A stretch of DNA of 64,000 bases from Brevundimonas sp. SL130 (GTDB lineage Bacteria; Pseudomonadota; Alphaproteobacteria; Caulobacterales; Caulobacteraceae), in contig NZ_CP113064.1 of assembly GCF_026625805.1 (NCBI RefSeq), forward strand, positions 434,001 to 498,000, given 5' to 3'. A program made the translations under genes and the position numbers. Of the stretch, positions 17,131 through 24,914 are shown piece after piece; the first letter of the stretch is position 1; every line of letters begins with the position of its first letter. The notes below the pieces were generated by a model. It searched no databases. It was not told the origin of the DNA and saw only the letters and a program-made list of their open reading frames with translations.

Positions 17131-17210
17131 GCCGAGCAACTCTCAAATGCACCAGCTACGAGGCGGCATACGGATCAAGTGCTGTCACGAAGTCGAAATG
17201 TATCTCGAGG

Positions 17211-17909
17211 ATGAATGACCGCATGCTAGCCAATTCAATCTCTCGACGTGCTGTCATAGGAAGCCTGCTCGCCGGCGCTAGCGGGCTACAAGGCTGTGCC
17301 GAGGTCAAGGATCTCTACGGATTTCGCTTAGACGTCCGACTTCATTTGCCCAATCGCCATATCGACGTTCACGCTGTACGCCGACAAGCCGAGGTTCGCT
17401 ATTACGACTGGGTACCTACCGCTAACAGAAGTTATAGCCCAGTTTCCGGCCAAGCTGTTCCCGTTGATATAGACGGCAGAACGCTATTCATAACACGAAC
17501 CGGATTTCAGCAGTGGAGTGATAAAAATCATCGATTTAGCTACTATGGCGATGGCGAGCGAGTAATAGGATCAACATGGACTCCTGAAATTATTTACAGA
17601 GACAGGAGACTTTTATTTCCACCCGACTGGGGATCGTCTGGAGAAATTATAGATATTCAACCGCATGAGATGCCTGCATTAGCAGTCTTCGATGATACGA
17701 AACGCCCGGAAACGATCCGAATTATTCCTCCAAACAACTTGGGGGACGAATTTCCTGGCTTGCGACTTGGGCGGTGCACAGTCCGTCCCAGCGCTGAAAA
17801 AACATCAAAGACGGACGTGAGAGAACGTCTTCCTTGGCTGAACGAGCAAAACAGGTCGCTGCCCGACTTGGGAGACCACGTGTATCCTGATGAGGACATG
17901 TTTGGTTGA
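17211..17909 (+). CDS. Unrecognised lipoprotein, AT-rich gene
   Basis: A 232-residue protein I do not recognise. The N-terminus has SRRAVIGSLLAGASGLQGC: a twin-arginine-like start, a hydrophobic stretch and a lipobox LQGC with Cys32, so it is probably a Tat- or Sec-exported lipoprotein. The mature part is rich in Tyr, Arg and Asp with no clear motif and no further membrane segment. ATG at 17211 or 17223 could start it (GAGG lies just before the first). The gene is visibly richer in A+T than both neighbours, with rare codons for this genome, which suggests recent transfer. Confidence 0.65.
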   Translation: MNDRMLANSISRRAVIGSLLAGASGLQGCAEVKDLYGFRLDVRLHLPNRHIDVHAVRRQAEVRYYDWVPTANRSYSPVSGQAVPVDIDGRTLFITRTGFQQWSDKNHRFSYYGDGERVIGSTWTPEIIYRDRRLLFPPDWGSSGEIIDIQPHEMPALAVFDDTKRPETIRIIPPNNLGDEFPGLRLGRCTVRPSAEKTSKTDVRERLPWLNEQNRSLPDLGDHVYPDEDMFG

Positions 17910-17971
17910 GGCAACCACGCATCGATGCGTGCCTGCCACAGCGTGATCGGCGCCAACGCCATTATCCCCCC

Positions 17972-18862
17972 TCACCTCAGCGGCAAAAACAACTCCGCCG
18001 CCGCCCCCCTCTCCGGCTCCCCCAGAAACAGCCGCTGGCAATAGATCGGAAAGTCCCGCATCTCCTCCCCGCTGGCCGGCAGCCACTCGCGGTACAGATA
18101 CAGGGCGGCGGGCTCCAGATTATGGGTGTCGCCGGTGACGCGCAGCACGGCGCACCGCCCGCCGGGGATTTCGCCCGCCTTGACCGACGGGTCCTCCGCC
18201 TCCACCCGCTGACCGGGGTTCAGACCGACGCACAGGTCCATCCGATAATCAGCCGGGTCGGCGGGTCGGCGTTCCGAGTGCCAGATGTTGAAGGTCGGGT
18301 TGGTCTGGGGCGACAGGCCGGCGGCCTTGCGCCAGGCGATGAACCGCTGGACCGTGGCGTCGATGGTCGCGGGATCGCCGCGATGTTCGAAGATCGCCAC
18401 CCGGATCGGGGGCGTCTCCCGGATGCTGACCTGATCGGGCGTGAAGGGCGTGGGCATGAGCCTGCTCCTGGCTGAGTTGAGCGGCCCGAAGGCCTGAAGC
18501 CACGGCGCCCAGTCGGGCGATTTCCGGAAGCTAGACGGCGACTGCCGGAACCTCTGGCGAAAGGCGCGGGCGAAGGCGTCGGGCGTCTCGTAACCGGCGT
18601 CCAGGGCGATGTCGGTCACGCTGTCCCCCTGCCCGTCCGCCAGCCGTTTCGAGGCCTGTCGCATCCGCGCCAACTGGACATAGCGGTGCAGGGACAGCCC
18701 GAAGGTCGCTTTGAACTGCCGGTGGAAATGGAATTTGGAAAAGGCCGCGACACCGCTGACCGTCTCCAGGTCCAGATCGCCGTCCAGATGCCGGTCGATA
18801 TGATCCAGCACCCTCAGCATCCGGGCATGATAGTGGTCCTGCGCCGCCGTCATCATCCTCAT
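17972..18862 (-). CDS. AraC-family regulator with GyrI-like effector domain
   Basis: A 296-residue regulator. The N-terminal half holds two AraC helix-turn-helix motifs (LETVSGVAAFSKFHFHRQFK and the second with SVTDIALDAGYETPDAFARAF, ending FRQSPSSFR). The C-terminal half (from about residue 140) is a GyrI/EmrR-type effector-binding domain that usually binds amphipathic small molecules, as in Rob. Several adjacent ATGs (18862, 18856, 18853) could start it; I used the outermost. The longer frame to 19099 lacks support because its extra part overlaps the YdeI-like gene in low-complexity sequence. Confidence 0.88.
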   Translation of the reverse strand: MRMMTAAQDHYHARMLRVLDHIDRHLDGDLDLETVSGVAAFSKFHFHRQFKATFGLSLHRYVQLARMRQASKRLADGQGDSVTDIALDAGYETPDAFARAFRQRFRQSPSSFRKSPDWAPWLQAFGPLNSARSRLMPTPFTPDQVSIRETPPIRVAIFEHRGDPATIDATVQRFIAWRKAAGLSPQTNPTFNIWHSERRPADPADYRMDLCVGLNPGQRVEAEDPSVKAGEIPGGRCAVLRVTGDTHNLEPAALYLYREWLPASGEEMRDFPIYCQRLFLGEPERGAAAELFLPLR

Positions 18863-18951
18863 CCGTCGTGGTGAAACGACCTTGGCGCCTGACGCGCCCG
18901 CGCGCTCGCCCGATCTTGCGGTTTGAAACGGGATGCGGACCCCGGCGCCGC

Positions 18952-19227
18952 CTAGCCCGCGCCGGTCCCCTTCTCGCGATGCGGGCATCCCGGCCAGCAG
19001 CAGGGGCGACGTTTGCCGTCGCTCAGGTTCTCCCGCCCCCAGTCGATCCGCTTCAGCCGCGTCTCGGTCTTCTTCGCCGACTCGACCCAGCAGATCCATT
19101 CGTTGCGGGCCAGGGGCGTGATCGACATCCAGGTCGCCACGGCTGCGGCGTCGCGGCTCAGCGCCGCCCGCAGATCGGCGGGCAGCGGATGAACGACGCC
19201 GCCGGGCAGGTCTGTCTCATCAGCCAT
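18952..19227 (-). CDS. YdeI/OmpD-associated family small protein
   Basis: A 91-residue protein resembling the YdeI/OmpD-associated (OmdA) family: LPADLRAALSRDAAAVATWMSITPLARNEWICWVESAKKTETR... with a C-terminal CCWPGCPHR. The ATG at 19227 starts just before the family-like region. The role is unknown; relatives have been linked to cationic peptide resistance. It lies between the AraC gene and the SRPBCC gene and is transcribed toward the AraC gene. Confidence 0.65.
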   Translation of the reverse strand: MADETDLPGGVVHPLPADLRAALSRDAAAVATWMSITPLARNEWICWVESAKKTETRLKRIDWGRENLSDGKRRPCCWPGCPHREKGTGAG

Positions 19228-19357
19228 GCCCCATTGTTCGCAGTCGCGGACCGGCGACACAACCCGGTCCTCCCGTCTCCTCCCCGCGCCGTAGGGTGGA
19301 GAAGCCCGCCCCCACCCTCGTCATCCTTGAGCTTGACCGGAGCGCAGCCGGGACCGA

Positions 19358-19416
19358 AAGTGAAGTTTGCACTTGACTGTTTTGGGGCGAAGAAGTTAGT
19401 GAAGTTCAGGCTTCAC
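19358..19416. promoter_or_regulatory. Two inverted repeats before the SRPBCC-ArsR operon, candidate operator
   Basis: AAGTG/CACTT (19358-19374) and GTGAAG/CTTCAC (19399-19416) share the half-site GTGAAGTT. A TTGACT box at 19373-19378 could be a -35 element. Position and half-site fit binding by the ArsR-type protein encoded downstream. Confidence 0.45.
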
Positions 19417-19432
19417 CAATTGAGAGGGCGTC

Positions 19433-19906
19433 ATGACCGTCAAGTTCGACAGCTTCGAGATGGACGAGGCGTTCGCATGTCCGGTGCAAAGGCTCTTTTC
19501 GGCGTTCACCGATCCGATGACCAAGCGCGCCTGGTATGCCGATGGCGCCCACGCTGAGACCCACGAGACGCTGGAGTACACGCTCGATCCGCAAGTTGGC
19601 GGCAAGGAGGTCTTTCGTCTGGCGCTGAACGACAAGACGCCCGCGCCCGGCCTGGAAATCCATATGGTGGGAGAGTGCGTGGCGCGCATAGATGATGCAC
19701 TGCTCGTCTATGCCTCGCGGATGAGCGCGCATGGCCAGGTGGTCTCGATCACCAACGAGACCTTTGAATTCGCGCCCGACGGCGCGGGCGCGCGGCTACG
19801 CCTGACCCAGCAAGGCACCTACCTCGAGGGCTCAGACGGTCCCGAGTTGCGCAGGCGCGGCCACGAGCAGTTGTTTTCCGACCTGCGACGCCATTTGGCC
19901 GGCTGA
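19433..19906 (+). CDS. SRPBCC (AHSA1-like) domain protein
   Basis: A 157-residue START/Bet v 1-fold protein of the AHSA1 family, with VFAPVxxLFxAFTDPxxxxxW-like spacing (CPVQRLFSAFTDPMTKRAWYADG at about 16-38) and a C-terminal helix ending in the LRRHLAG motif. Such proteins bind hydrophobic small molecules and commonly pair with an ArsR-type regulator. The stop lies 2 nt before the ArsR gene start, so the pair is an operon. Confidence 0.87.
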   Translation: MTVKFDSFEMDEAFACPVQRLFSAFTDPMTKRAWYADGAHAETHETLEYTLDPQVGGKEVFRLALNDKTPAPGLEIHMVGECVARIDDALLVYASRMSAHGQVVSITNETFEFAPDGAGARLRLTQQGTYLEGSDGPELRRRGHEQLFSDLRRHLAG

Positions 19907-19908
19907 CC

Positions 19909-20247
19909 ATGTCGACCGACCTGCAGACCCTGTCGCCTGGCGCCGTCGAGGGGATCTTTGTCGCCCTCGGCGACAATACCCGGCGAAGCATCTTCTTTTC
20001 GTTGATGGAGCGCGAGCAATCGATCAAGGAGCTCGCCACGCCCCTGGGGATCACCCTGACGGGCCTCGGCCAGCACATCAGGGTGCTGGAGGCCGCACAG
20101 CTCGTGAGCAGCCGAAAGGTTGGACGTGAGCGACGATGCATGATCGACCCCGCAGGGCTGGAGCGCCTTGAAGCCTTCGCGCAGTTGCAGCGGTCGCTCT
20201 GGCGATCCCGCTTCGACACCCTCAGACAGATCCTGGAAACGCCCTAG
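19909..20247 (+). CDS. ArsR-family transcriptional regulator
   Basis: A 112-residue winged-helix repressor. It has the ArsR signature ALGDNTRRSIFFSLMERE, the recognition helix around LGITLTGLGQHIRVLEAAQLV and the wing SSRKVGRERRCMI. No cysteine pair for metal sensing is present, so it is likely a non-metal ArsR partner of the SRPBCC protein. It probably autoregulates the operon through the repeats at 19358-19416. Confidence 0.9.
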   Translation: MSTDLQTLSPGAVEGIFVALGDNTRRSIFFSLMEREQSIKELATPLGITLTGLGQHIRVLEAAQLVSSRKVGRERRCMIDPAGLERLEAFAQLQRSLWRSRFDTLRQILETP

Positions 20248-20457
20248 GTATCGAACCGCCCCAGATCTCTACGGGCGTGCGTGGCGCGACCGCGCCCCAG
20301 CTGCGGCAAACAACAACTCCGCCGCCCCCGCCTCGTCATCCTCGCCCTTGTGGCGAGGATCCATACCCCCGGTGTTTCCACAGGGCGCACCCCCATCCAC
20401 AAGACCGCCGTCGCCAACGCGAAACGGCTGCGGAAGACGTAGGGCTCACCGGCTCGT
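20248..20457. other. Gene-poor scar with duplicated gene ends
   Basis: This stretch contains no gene but carries copies of sequence found 3.5 kb upstream. 20388-20445 equals the last 58 nt of the phasin region (16871-16928) with 2 mismatches, stop codon included. 20303-20326 resembles the end of the AraC gene (17981-18003). A hairpin of the intergenic palindrome type lies at 20330-20352. Confidence 0.75.
20388..20445 (+). repeat. 58-nt direct repeat of the phasin 3' end
   Basis: 56 of 58 bases match 16871-16928, including the phasin stop codon. With the original copy it brackets a 3.5 kb segment. No integrase lies inside, so this is either an attachment-site-like duplication or the remnant of an old gene duplication. 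Confidence 0.85.
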
Positions 20458-20715
20458 TCAGGCCGCGCGGCGGGTCAGACGGTCGATCTGGGTCGAGAAC
20501 TCGGCGCGGACGGCGGCTCGTTCATCGTCGGGCAGCCACCGGCTCATCTGCGGCACGACCGTGGTCCAATAGGCCAGCTTCCGCTCCGACAGAGGCATGA
20601 CCTCCGCCTCGCGCAGGCTTTTCAGCAGGGCCTCCAGCCGCGCGCGCACCGCATCGACGCTGGGCTCGGTCGAGGGCTGGACGACGGGCTGGGTGAAAAG
20701 CTCGAACTGGGACAT
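20458..20715 (-). CDS. Small conserved-looking hypothetical protein
   Basis: An 85-residue protein beginning MSQFELFTQPVVQ, preceded by GGAGAG. It is predicted to be mostly helical (DAVRARLEALLKSLREAEVMPLSERKLAYW) with no signal or membrane segment. The start at 20715 is chosen on the ribosome site; the longer frame upstream overlaps the divergent restriction gene. I do not recognise a family. Its place directly upstream of and divergent from the type ISP enzyme could mean a regulatory link, but there is no evidence beyond position. Confidence 0.65.
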   Translation of the reverse strand: MSQFELFTQPVVQPSTEPSVDAVRARLEALLKSLREAEVMPLSERKLAYWTTVVPQMSRWLPDDERAAVRAEFSTQIDRLTRRAA

Positions 20716-20815
20716 GGAACGGACTCTCCCGCTGATTCGTGGCGAGGTCCAGACATCATCGCGGTTGCATCGCGAAGCTCCCCAAGCGATTGAGGGAGAC
20801 TCGAGGGGGAAGTGG

Positions 20816-23800
20816 ATGAAGCCGACGCTTGCGGACGCCATCGCCAAATTTGGCAAGACCGCCAAGGACAAGCTGAGCAATCCCGCCGTCACGGGCCAGC
20901 CCGAGGACCAACTTCGCGCGCCGCTGGAGACCTTGATCCAGGACATCTGCGCCGTCATCGGCGCGGCGGCGGACGATGTCATTCTGGTCGGCGAGACCTC
21001 CCTGGCCGATCTGATGACGCGGCCCGACTATTCGGTCACGCGCAAGGGCGCCCTGACCGGCCATATCGAGGTCAAGGCGCCGGGTAAGGGCGCCGATCCG
21101 CGCAAATTCACCGACAAGCACGACAAGGGCCAGTGGGAGAAGCTGAAGGCCCTGCCGAACCTGATCTATACCGACGGCTCCGCCTTCTCCCTGTGGCGCG
21201 ACGGCGAACTGGCCCAGTCCATCGTGCGGCTGGACGGCGACATAGAGACGACCGGGGCGGCCCTGACGGGACCGGAGACCTTGCGGGCCCTGGTCGAGTT
21301 GTTCCTGGACTGGCGCCCGATTCCGCCGCGCAGCCCCAAGGAGCTGGCCGACACCACGGCGCGCCTGTGCCGCCTGCTGCGTGACGAGGTGGTCGAACAG
21401 CTGGATCGCGAGGCGCCGGCCCTGGTGGGTCTGCGGCAGGACTGGCGTCAACTGTTGCTGCCCGAGGCGACCGACGACGAATTCGCCGACGGCTACGCCC
21501 AGGCGGTGACCTTCGGCCTGCTGATGGCCAAGGCGCGGGGCATTGATCTGTCGGCCGGCCTGGACGCGGCGGCCCGGCAGTTGAGCCAGACCAACACCCT
21601 GATCGGATCGGCGCTGAAACTGCTGACCGAGCCGACGGCCGGGGCCAATCTGCTGGACACCTCGATCAAGACCCTGGTCCGGGTCGTGGACGCGGTGAAC
21701 TGGAAGACCCTGACCAAGGGCAAGACCGAGCCCTGGCTCTATTTCTACGAAGAGTTCCTGCAGCAGTATGACCGCTCGCTGCGGAAAAAGACCGGCAGCT
21801 ATTACACTCCGCCCGAGGTCGTGACCGAGATGGTGCGGCTGGTGGACGAGGCCCTGCGCGCGCCGAACCGGTTCAATCTGGCGCGCGGCCTGGCGTCCGG
21901 CGAGGTGTCCCTGGCCGATCCGGCGGTCGGCACCGGCACCTTCCTGCTGGGGGTCCTGAACCGCATCGCCCGCACGGTCGAGGATGAAGAGGGGGCGGGT
22001 TCCGTCCCCGCCGCCGTCCAGAGCGCCTTGAAACGTCTGGTCGGGTTCGAGCTTCAGTTCGGCCCCTTCGCGGTGGCCCAGCTGCGACTGCTGGCCGAGG
22101 TCGCCGACCTGACCTCGGTGGACGCCGATGTGGCCGATGCGACCGCCCTGCGCCTCTATATCACAGACACCCTGGCCGACCCGGACGAGGAAACCCAGTG
22201 GGTGCCCCAGTCGGTCCAGGGCATCGCCGAATCCCGGCGTCAGGCCAATAAGGTCAAGCGCAAGGAGGCCATCACCGTGGTGATGGGCAATCCGCCCTAT
22301 AAGGAAAAGGCCAAGGGCCTGGGCGGCTGGGTCGAGGATCACGGCGGCCGCGACCGCGCCCCGCTGGACGACTGGCAGCCGCCGGTCGCCTGGGGCGTCG
22401 GCGCCCACGCCAAACACCTGAGAAATCTCTATGTCTATTTCTGGCGCTGGGCCGCGTGGAAGGTGTTCGGCGGCGACAGTTTCCGCAGCGGCGGCGACAA
22501 GGAAGAGGCCCGCGACTGGACCAAACGCCAGGGGATCGTCTGTTTCATCACCGTGGCCGGTTTCCTGAACGGACCGGGCTTCGAGAAGATGCGGGCGGAC
22601 CTGCGCCGCGACTGCGACGAGATCTGGGTCATCGACTGTTCGCCAGAGGGGCATCAACCGCCGGTCCAGTCACGCATCTTTGAGAGCGTGCAGCAGACGG
22701 TCTGTATCGTCATGGCCCTGCGCCGGTCGCCCGACAGCCCGTCCACTCCGGCGCGGGTGCGGTTCCGCGCCCTGCCCGAGGGCGGGCGCAAGGCCAAGTT
22801 CGAGGCCCTGGCCAGGATCGGCCTGGACAACGCCGGTTGGACCGAGGCGCCGACCGCCCCCCGCGCCCCCTTCCTACCCCAGCAGGCAGATGATTGGGTT
22901 GGCTATCCTGCCTTAGTAAGCCTGTTTGACTATAACGGGTCTGGTGTGATGCCGGGCAGAACTTGGGCCATCTCGCCCGACCGTGAATCCCTCACAGCCC
23001 GATGGGCACGGCTTACCGGCGAAAAGGATAGAGCCAAAAAAGAAATCCTTTTCCATCCGCAATTGCGGAAAGGGAAGCTTGCCAGCAGACACATCGCCAA
23101 GGTCGTGAAGGAGCCGCTCGGAATCATCCGAACGCGCAGCATATCCATCGAGAACGATGGTGCTGAAGTGCCCTCACCTGTGAGATATGCGTTTCGTTCG
23201 TTTGATCGTCAGTGGCTCGTCGGCGACGCCCGCGTTCTGAACGACCCTCGCCCAGTACTTTGGGCTGGCCTTAGCAGCGACCAGATTTTTGCGACTGCCG
23301 TCCACGCCACCTCACCGTCTGCGGGGCCAGCGATCACCTTTACCTCTTCCGTGCCAGATCAAGATCACTACAACGGGCGTGGAGGCCGTGCCTTCCCCCT
23401 TTGGGCCGACGCCTCGGCGAGCCAGAGCAATATCGCGCCGGGTCTGCTGAAGACCCTGGGCGAGACCTACGGGCAGGAGGTCGAGCCCGAGGCCATGCTG
23501 GCCTATATCGCCGCCGTCGCGGCCCATCCGGCCTATGTCGCCCGGTTCCGGGCCAATCTGAAACAGCCGGGTCTGCGGATTCCGATCACCGCCGACGGCG
23601 ACCTGTTCCATCAGGCGGCGACGCTCGGGCGCGCGGTGGTCTGGCTTCACACCTTCGGCGAACGCTTCGCCGACGGCCGGCCCCAGGGGGCGCCGCGCGT
23701 GACCGACGGGCCGGAGCCGACCATTCCCAAGGACGGCGCCCTGCCGCGCACCTTAGCCGAGATGCCGCACGACCTGACCTATGACGCCGCCGAACGCCGA

Positions 23801-24172
23801 CTGAAGATCGGGTCCGGCCATATCGACAATGTCGCGCCCGAAGTCTGGGCCTATGAGGTGTCGGGCAAGCGGGTGATCAGCCAGTGGTGGAGCTATCGCC
23901 GCGCCGACCGGTCCAAGCCGCCGATGGGCGACAGACGCCCGCCCTCGCCCCTGTCGGCCATCCAGCCGACCGAATGGCCGGCGGAATACACCACCGAACT
24001 GTTGAACGTGCTGCGGGTGCTGACCCGGCTGGTCGCGCTGGAGCCGCAGCAGGCGGACCTGCTGGCCCGGATCGTGGACGGCCCCACCATCGACGCCGAC
24101 GACCTGATGGAAACCGGCGCCCTGTCAGAGGGAACGACCGACGCGGCGGACGAGGCCGAGACCGAGGAATGA
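20816..24172 (+). CDS. Single-chain type ISP/IIG restriction-modification enzyme
   Basis: A 1118-residue enzyme combining nuclease, N6-adenine methyltransferase and specificity parts. The N-terminus has a PD-(D/E)xK-like site (PD at 70-71, EVK at 85-87). The methyltransferase core has GSYYTP (327-332), motif I DPAVGTGTF (368-376) and motif IV NPPY (492-495). The remainder resembles the LlaBIII-type C-terminal specificity domain. There is no room for a helicase between nuclease and methyltransferase, unlike full type ISP enzymes, so it should work more like a type IIG enzyme. A GAGGGGGAAG ribosome site decides the start. Codons between about residues 687 and 861 are AT-rich and unlike the rest. 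Confidence 0.87.
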   Translation: MKPTLADAIAKFGKTAKDKLSNPAVTGQPEDQLRAPLETLIQDICAVIGAAADDVILVGETSLADLMTRPDYSVTRKGALTGHIEVKAPGKGADPRKFTDKHDKGQWEKLKALPNLIYTDGSAFSLWRDGELAQSIVRLDGDIETTGAALTGPETLRALVELFLDWRPIPPRSPKELADTTARLCRLLRDEVVEQLDREAPALVGLRQDWRQLLLPEATDDEFADGYAQAVTFGLLMAKARGIDLSAGLDAAARQLSQTNTLIGSALKLLTEPTAGANLLDTSIKTLVRVVDAVNWKTLTKGKTEPWLYFYEEFLQQYDRSLRKKTGSYYTPPEVVTEMVRLVDEALRAPNRFNLARGLASGEVSLADPAVGTGTFLLGVLNRIARTVEDEEGAGSVPAAVQSALKRLVGFELQFGPFAVAQLRLLAEVADLTSVDADVADATALRLYITDTLADPDEETQWVPQSVQGIAESRRQANKVKRKEAITVVMGNPPYKEKAKGLGGWVEDHGGRDRAPLDDWQPPVAWGVGAHAKHLRNLYVYFWRWAAWKVFGGDSFRSGGDKEEARDWTKRQGIVCFITVAGFLNGPGFEKMRADLRRDCDEIWVIDCSPEGHQPPVQSRIFESVQQTVCIVMALRRSPDSPSTPARVRFRALPEGGRKAKFEALARIGLDNAGWTEAPTAPRAPFLPQQADDWVGYPALVSLFDYNGSGVMPGRTWAISPDRESLTARWARLTGEKDRAKKEILFHPQLRKGKLASRHIAKVVKEPLGIIRTRSISIENDGAEVPSPVRYAFRSFDRQWLVGDARVLNDPRPVLWAGLSSDQIFATAVHATSPSAGPAITFTSSVPDQDHYNGRGGRAFPLWADASASQSNIAPGLLKTLGETYGQEVEPEAMLAYIAAVAAHPAYVARFRANLKQPGLRIPITADGDLFHQAATLGRAVVWLHTFGERFADGRPQGAPRVTDGPEPTIPKDGALPRTLAEMPHDLTYDAAERRLKIGSGHIDNVAPEVWAYEVSGKRVISQWWSYRRADRSKPPMGDRRPPSPLSAIQPTEWPAEYTTELLNVLRVLTRLVALEPQQADLLARIVDGPTIDADDLMETGALSEGTTDAADEAETEE

Positions 24173-24185
24173 CGGGCGGCGGCCG

Positions 24186-24800
24186 TCAGGCGAGCTCGAC
24201 CACCTTCAGCTTGGGCTTCTTGACCTTGCCGGGCTTGGCCGGGCGGACCGCCTTCTTGGCGGCCTTTTCGGCCTTCTTGGCTTCCTTCTCGGCCAGTTTG
24301 GCGGCCTTCTTGGCGGCCTTGACCTCGGCCTTGGCGGCGTCGGGGGCGGCGTCGGCGGCGGCGGCCAGTTCGGCCAGCTGGGCCAGGAAGGTCTCGCGCT
24401 GGCCCTTGGGCAGCAGGGCCATGATCCGTTTGTCGGCGGCCTCGACCAGGGGGCGGGCGGCCTCAAGCCGGGCGGCGCCGTCCGTGGACAGACGAACCGC
24501 CTTGGCGCGGGCGTCCAGGGTCGAGCGTTCGCGCTCCAGCAGGCCCTTGGCGGTCATCCGCGTGACCAGGTCAGCCAGGGTCGAACGGTCGATGCCGGTC
24601 ATCCGCACCAGTTCCGTCTGGGTCAGGCCGGCCTTCAGCGAGGCGGCCTCAAGCACCGCGAACTGGCGCTGGGTCAGGCCGTCGGCCCCCGTTTCCTCGG
24701 AATAGATGTCCAGCGCCAGTTGCAGCGCGCGGTGCATCAGATGGCTGGGCGAGGTGGCCAGAGGCCCGACCTTGCGCAACGCCTTGCCCGACTTGACCAT
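24186..24800 (-). CDS. MarR-family regulator with a Lys/Ala-rich histone-like tail
   Basis: A 204-residue protein. Residues about 20-130 are a MarR winged helix: recognition segment LTQTELVRMTGIDRSTLADLVTRM and wing LERERSTLDARAKAVRLS. From about residue 145 the protein becomes an Ala/Lys-rich helical tail with repeats of the AAKKA, AEKEAKK type, ending in a Lys/Pro-rich segment. Such tails resemble bacterial histone H1-like proteins and should bind DNA without specificity. The ATG at 24800 has a GGGGGA site; the further start at 24833 is GTG. Neither signal nor targets are known. Confidence 0.85.
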   Translation of the reverse strand: MVKSGKALRKVGPLATSPSHLMHRALQLALDIYSEETGADGLTQRQFAVLEAASLKAGLTQTELVRMTGIDRSTLADLVTRMTAKGLLERERSTLDARAKAVRLSTDGAARLEAARPLVEAADKRIMALLPKGQRETFLAQLAELAAAADAAPDAAKAEVKAAKKAAKLAEKEAKKAEKAAKKAVRPAKPGKVKKPKLKVVELA

Positions 24801-24914
24801 ATCGACCGTCCCCCGATTGTCTTTCGTCCGCACGCGTACCAGCAGCGCTTTACGATTTGACGCGAGAAGTGTGTCGGTTACACGACATTTTGTCTGTGCG
24901 CTATCGCGCTTCCT

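Noticed and set aside
16956-17909. A longer, 317-residue version of the lipoprotein
   Set aside because: The added N-terminus would be translated from the C14 tract and intergenic palindromes and would bury the lipoprotein signal.
20756-22657. A 633-residue minus-strand frame
   Set aside because: Antisense to the methyltransferase part of the restriction enzyme and rich in Gly/Gln/Val; no ribosome site or family.
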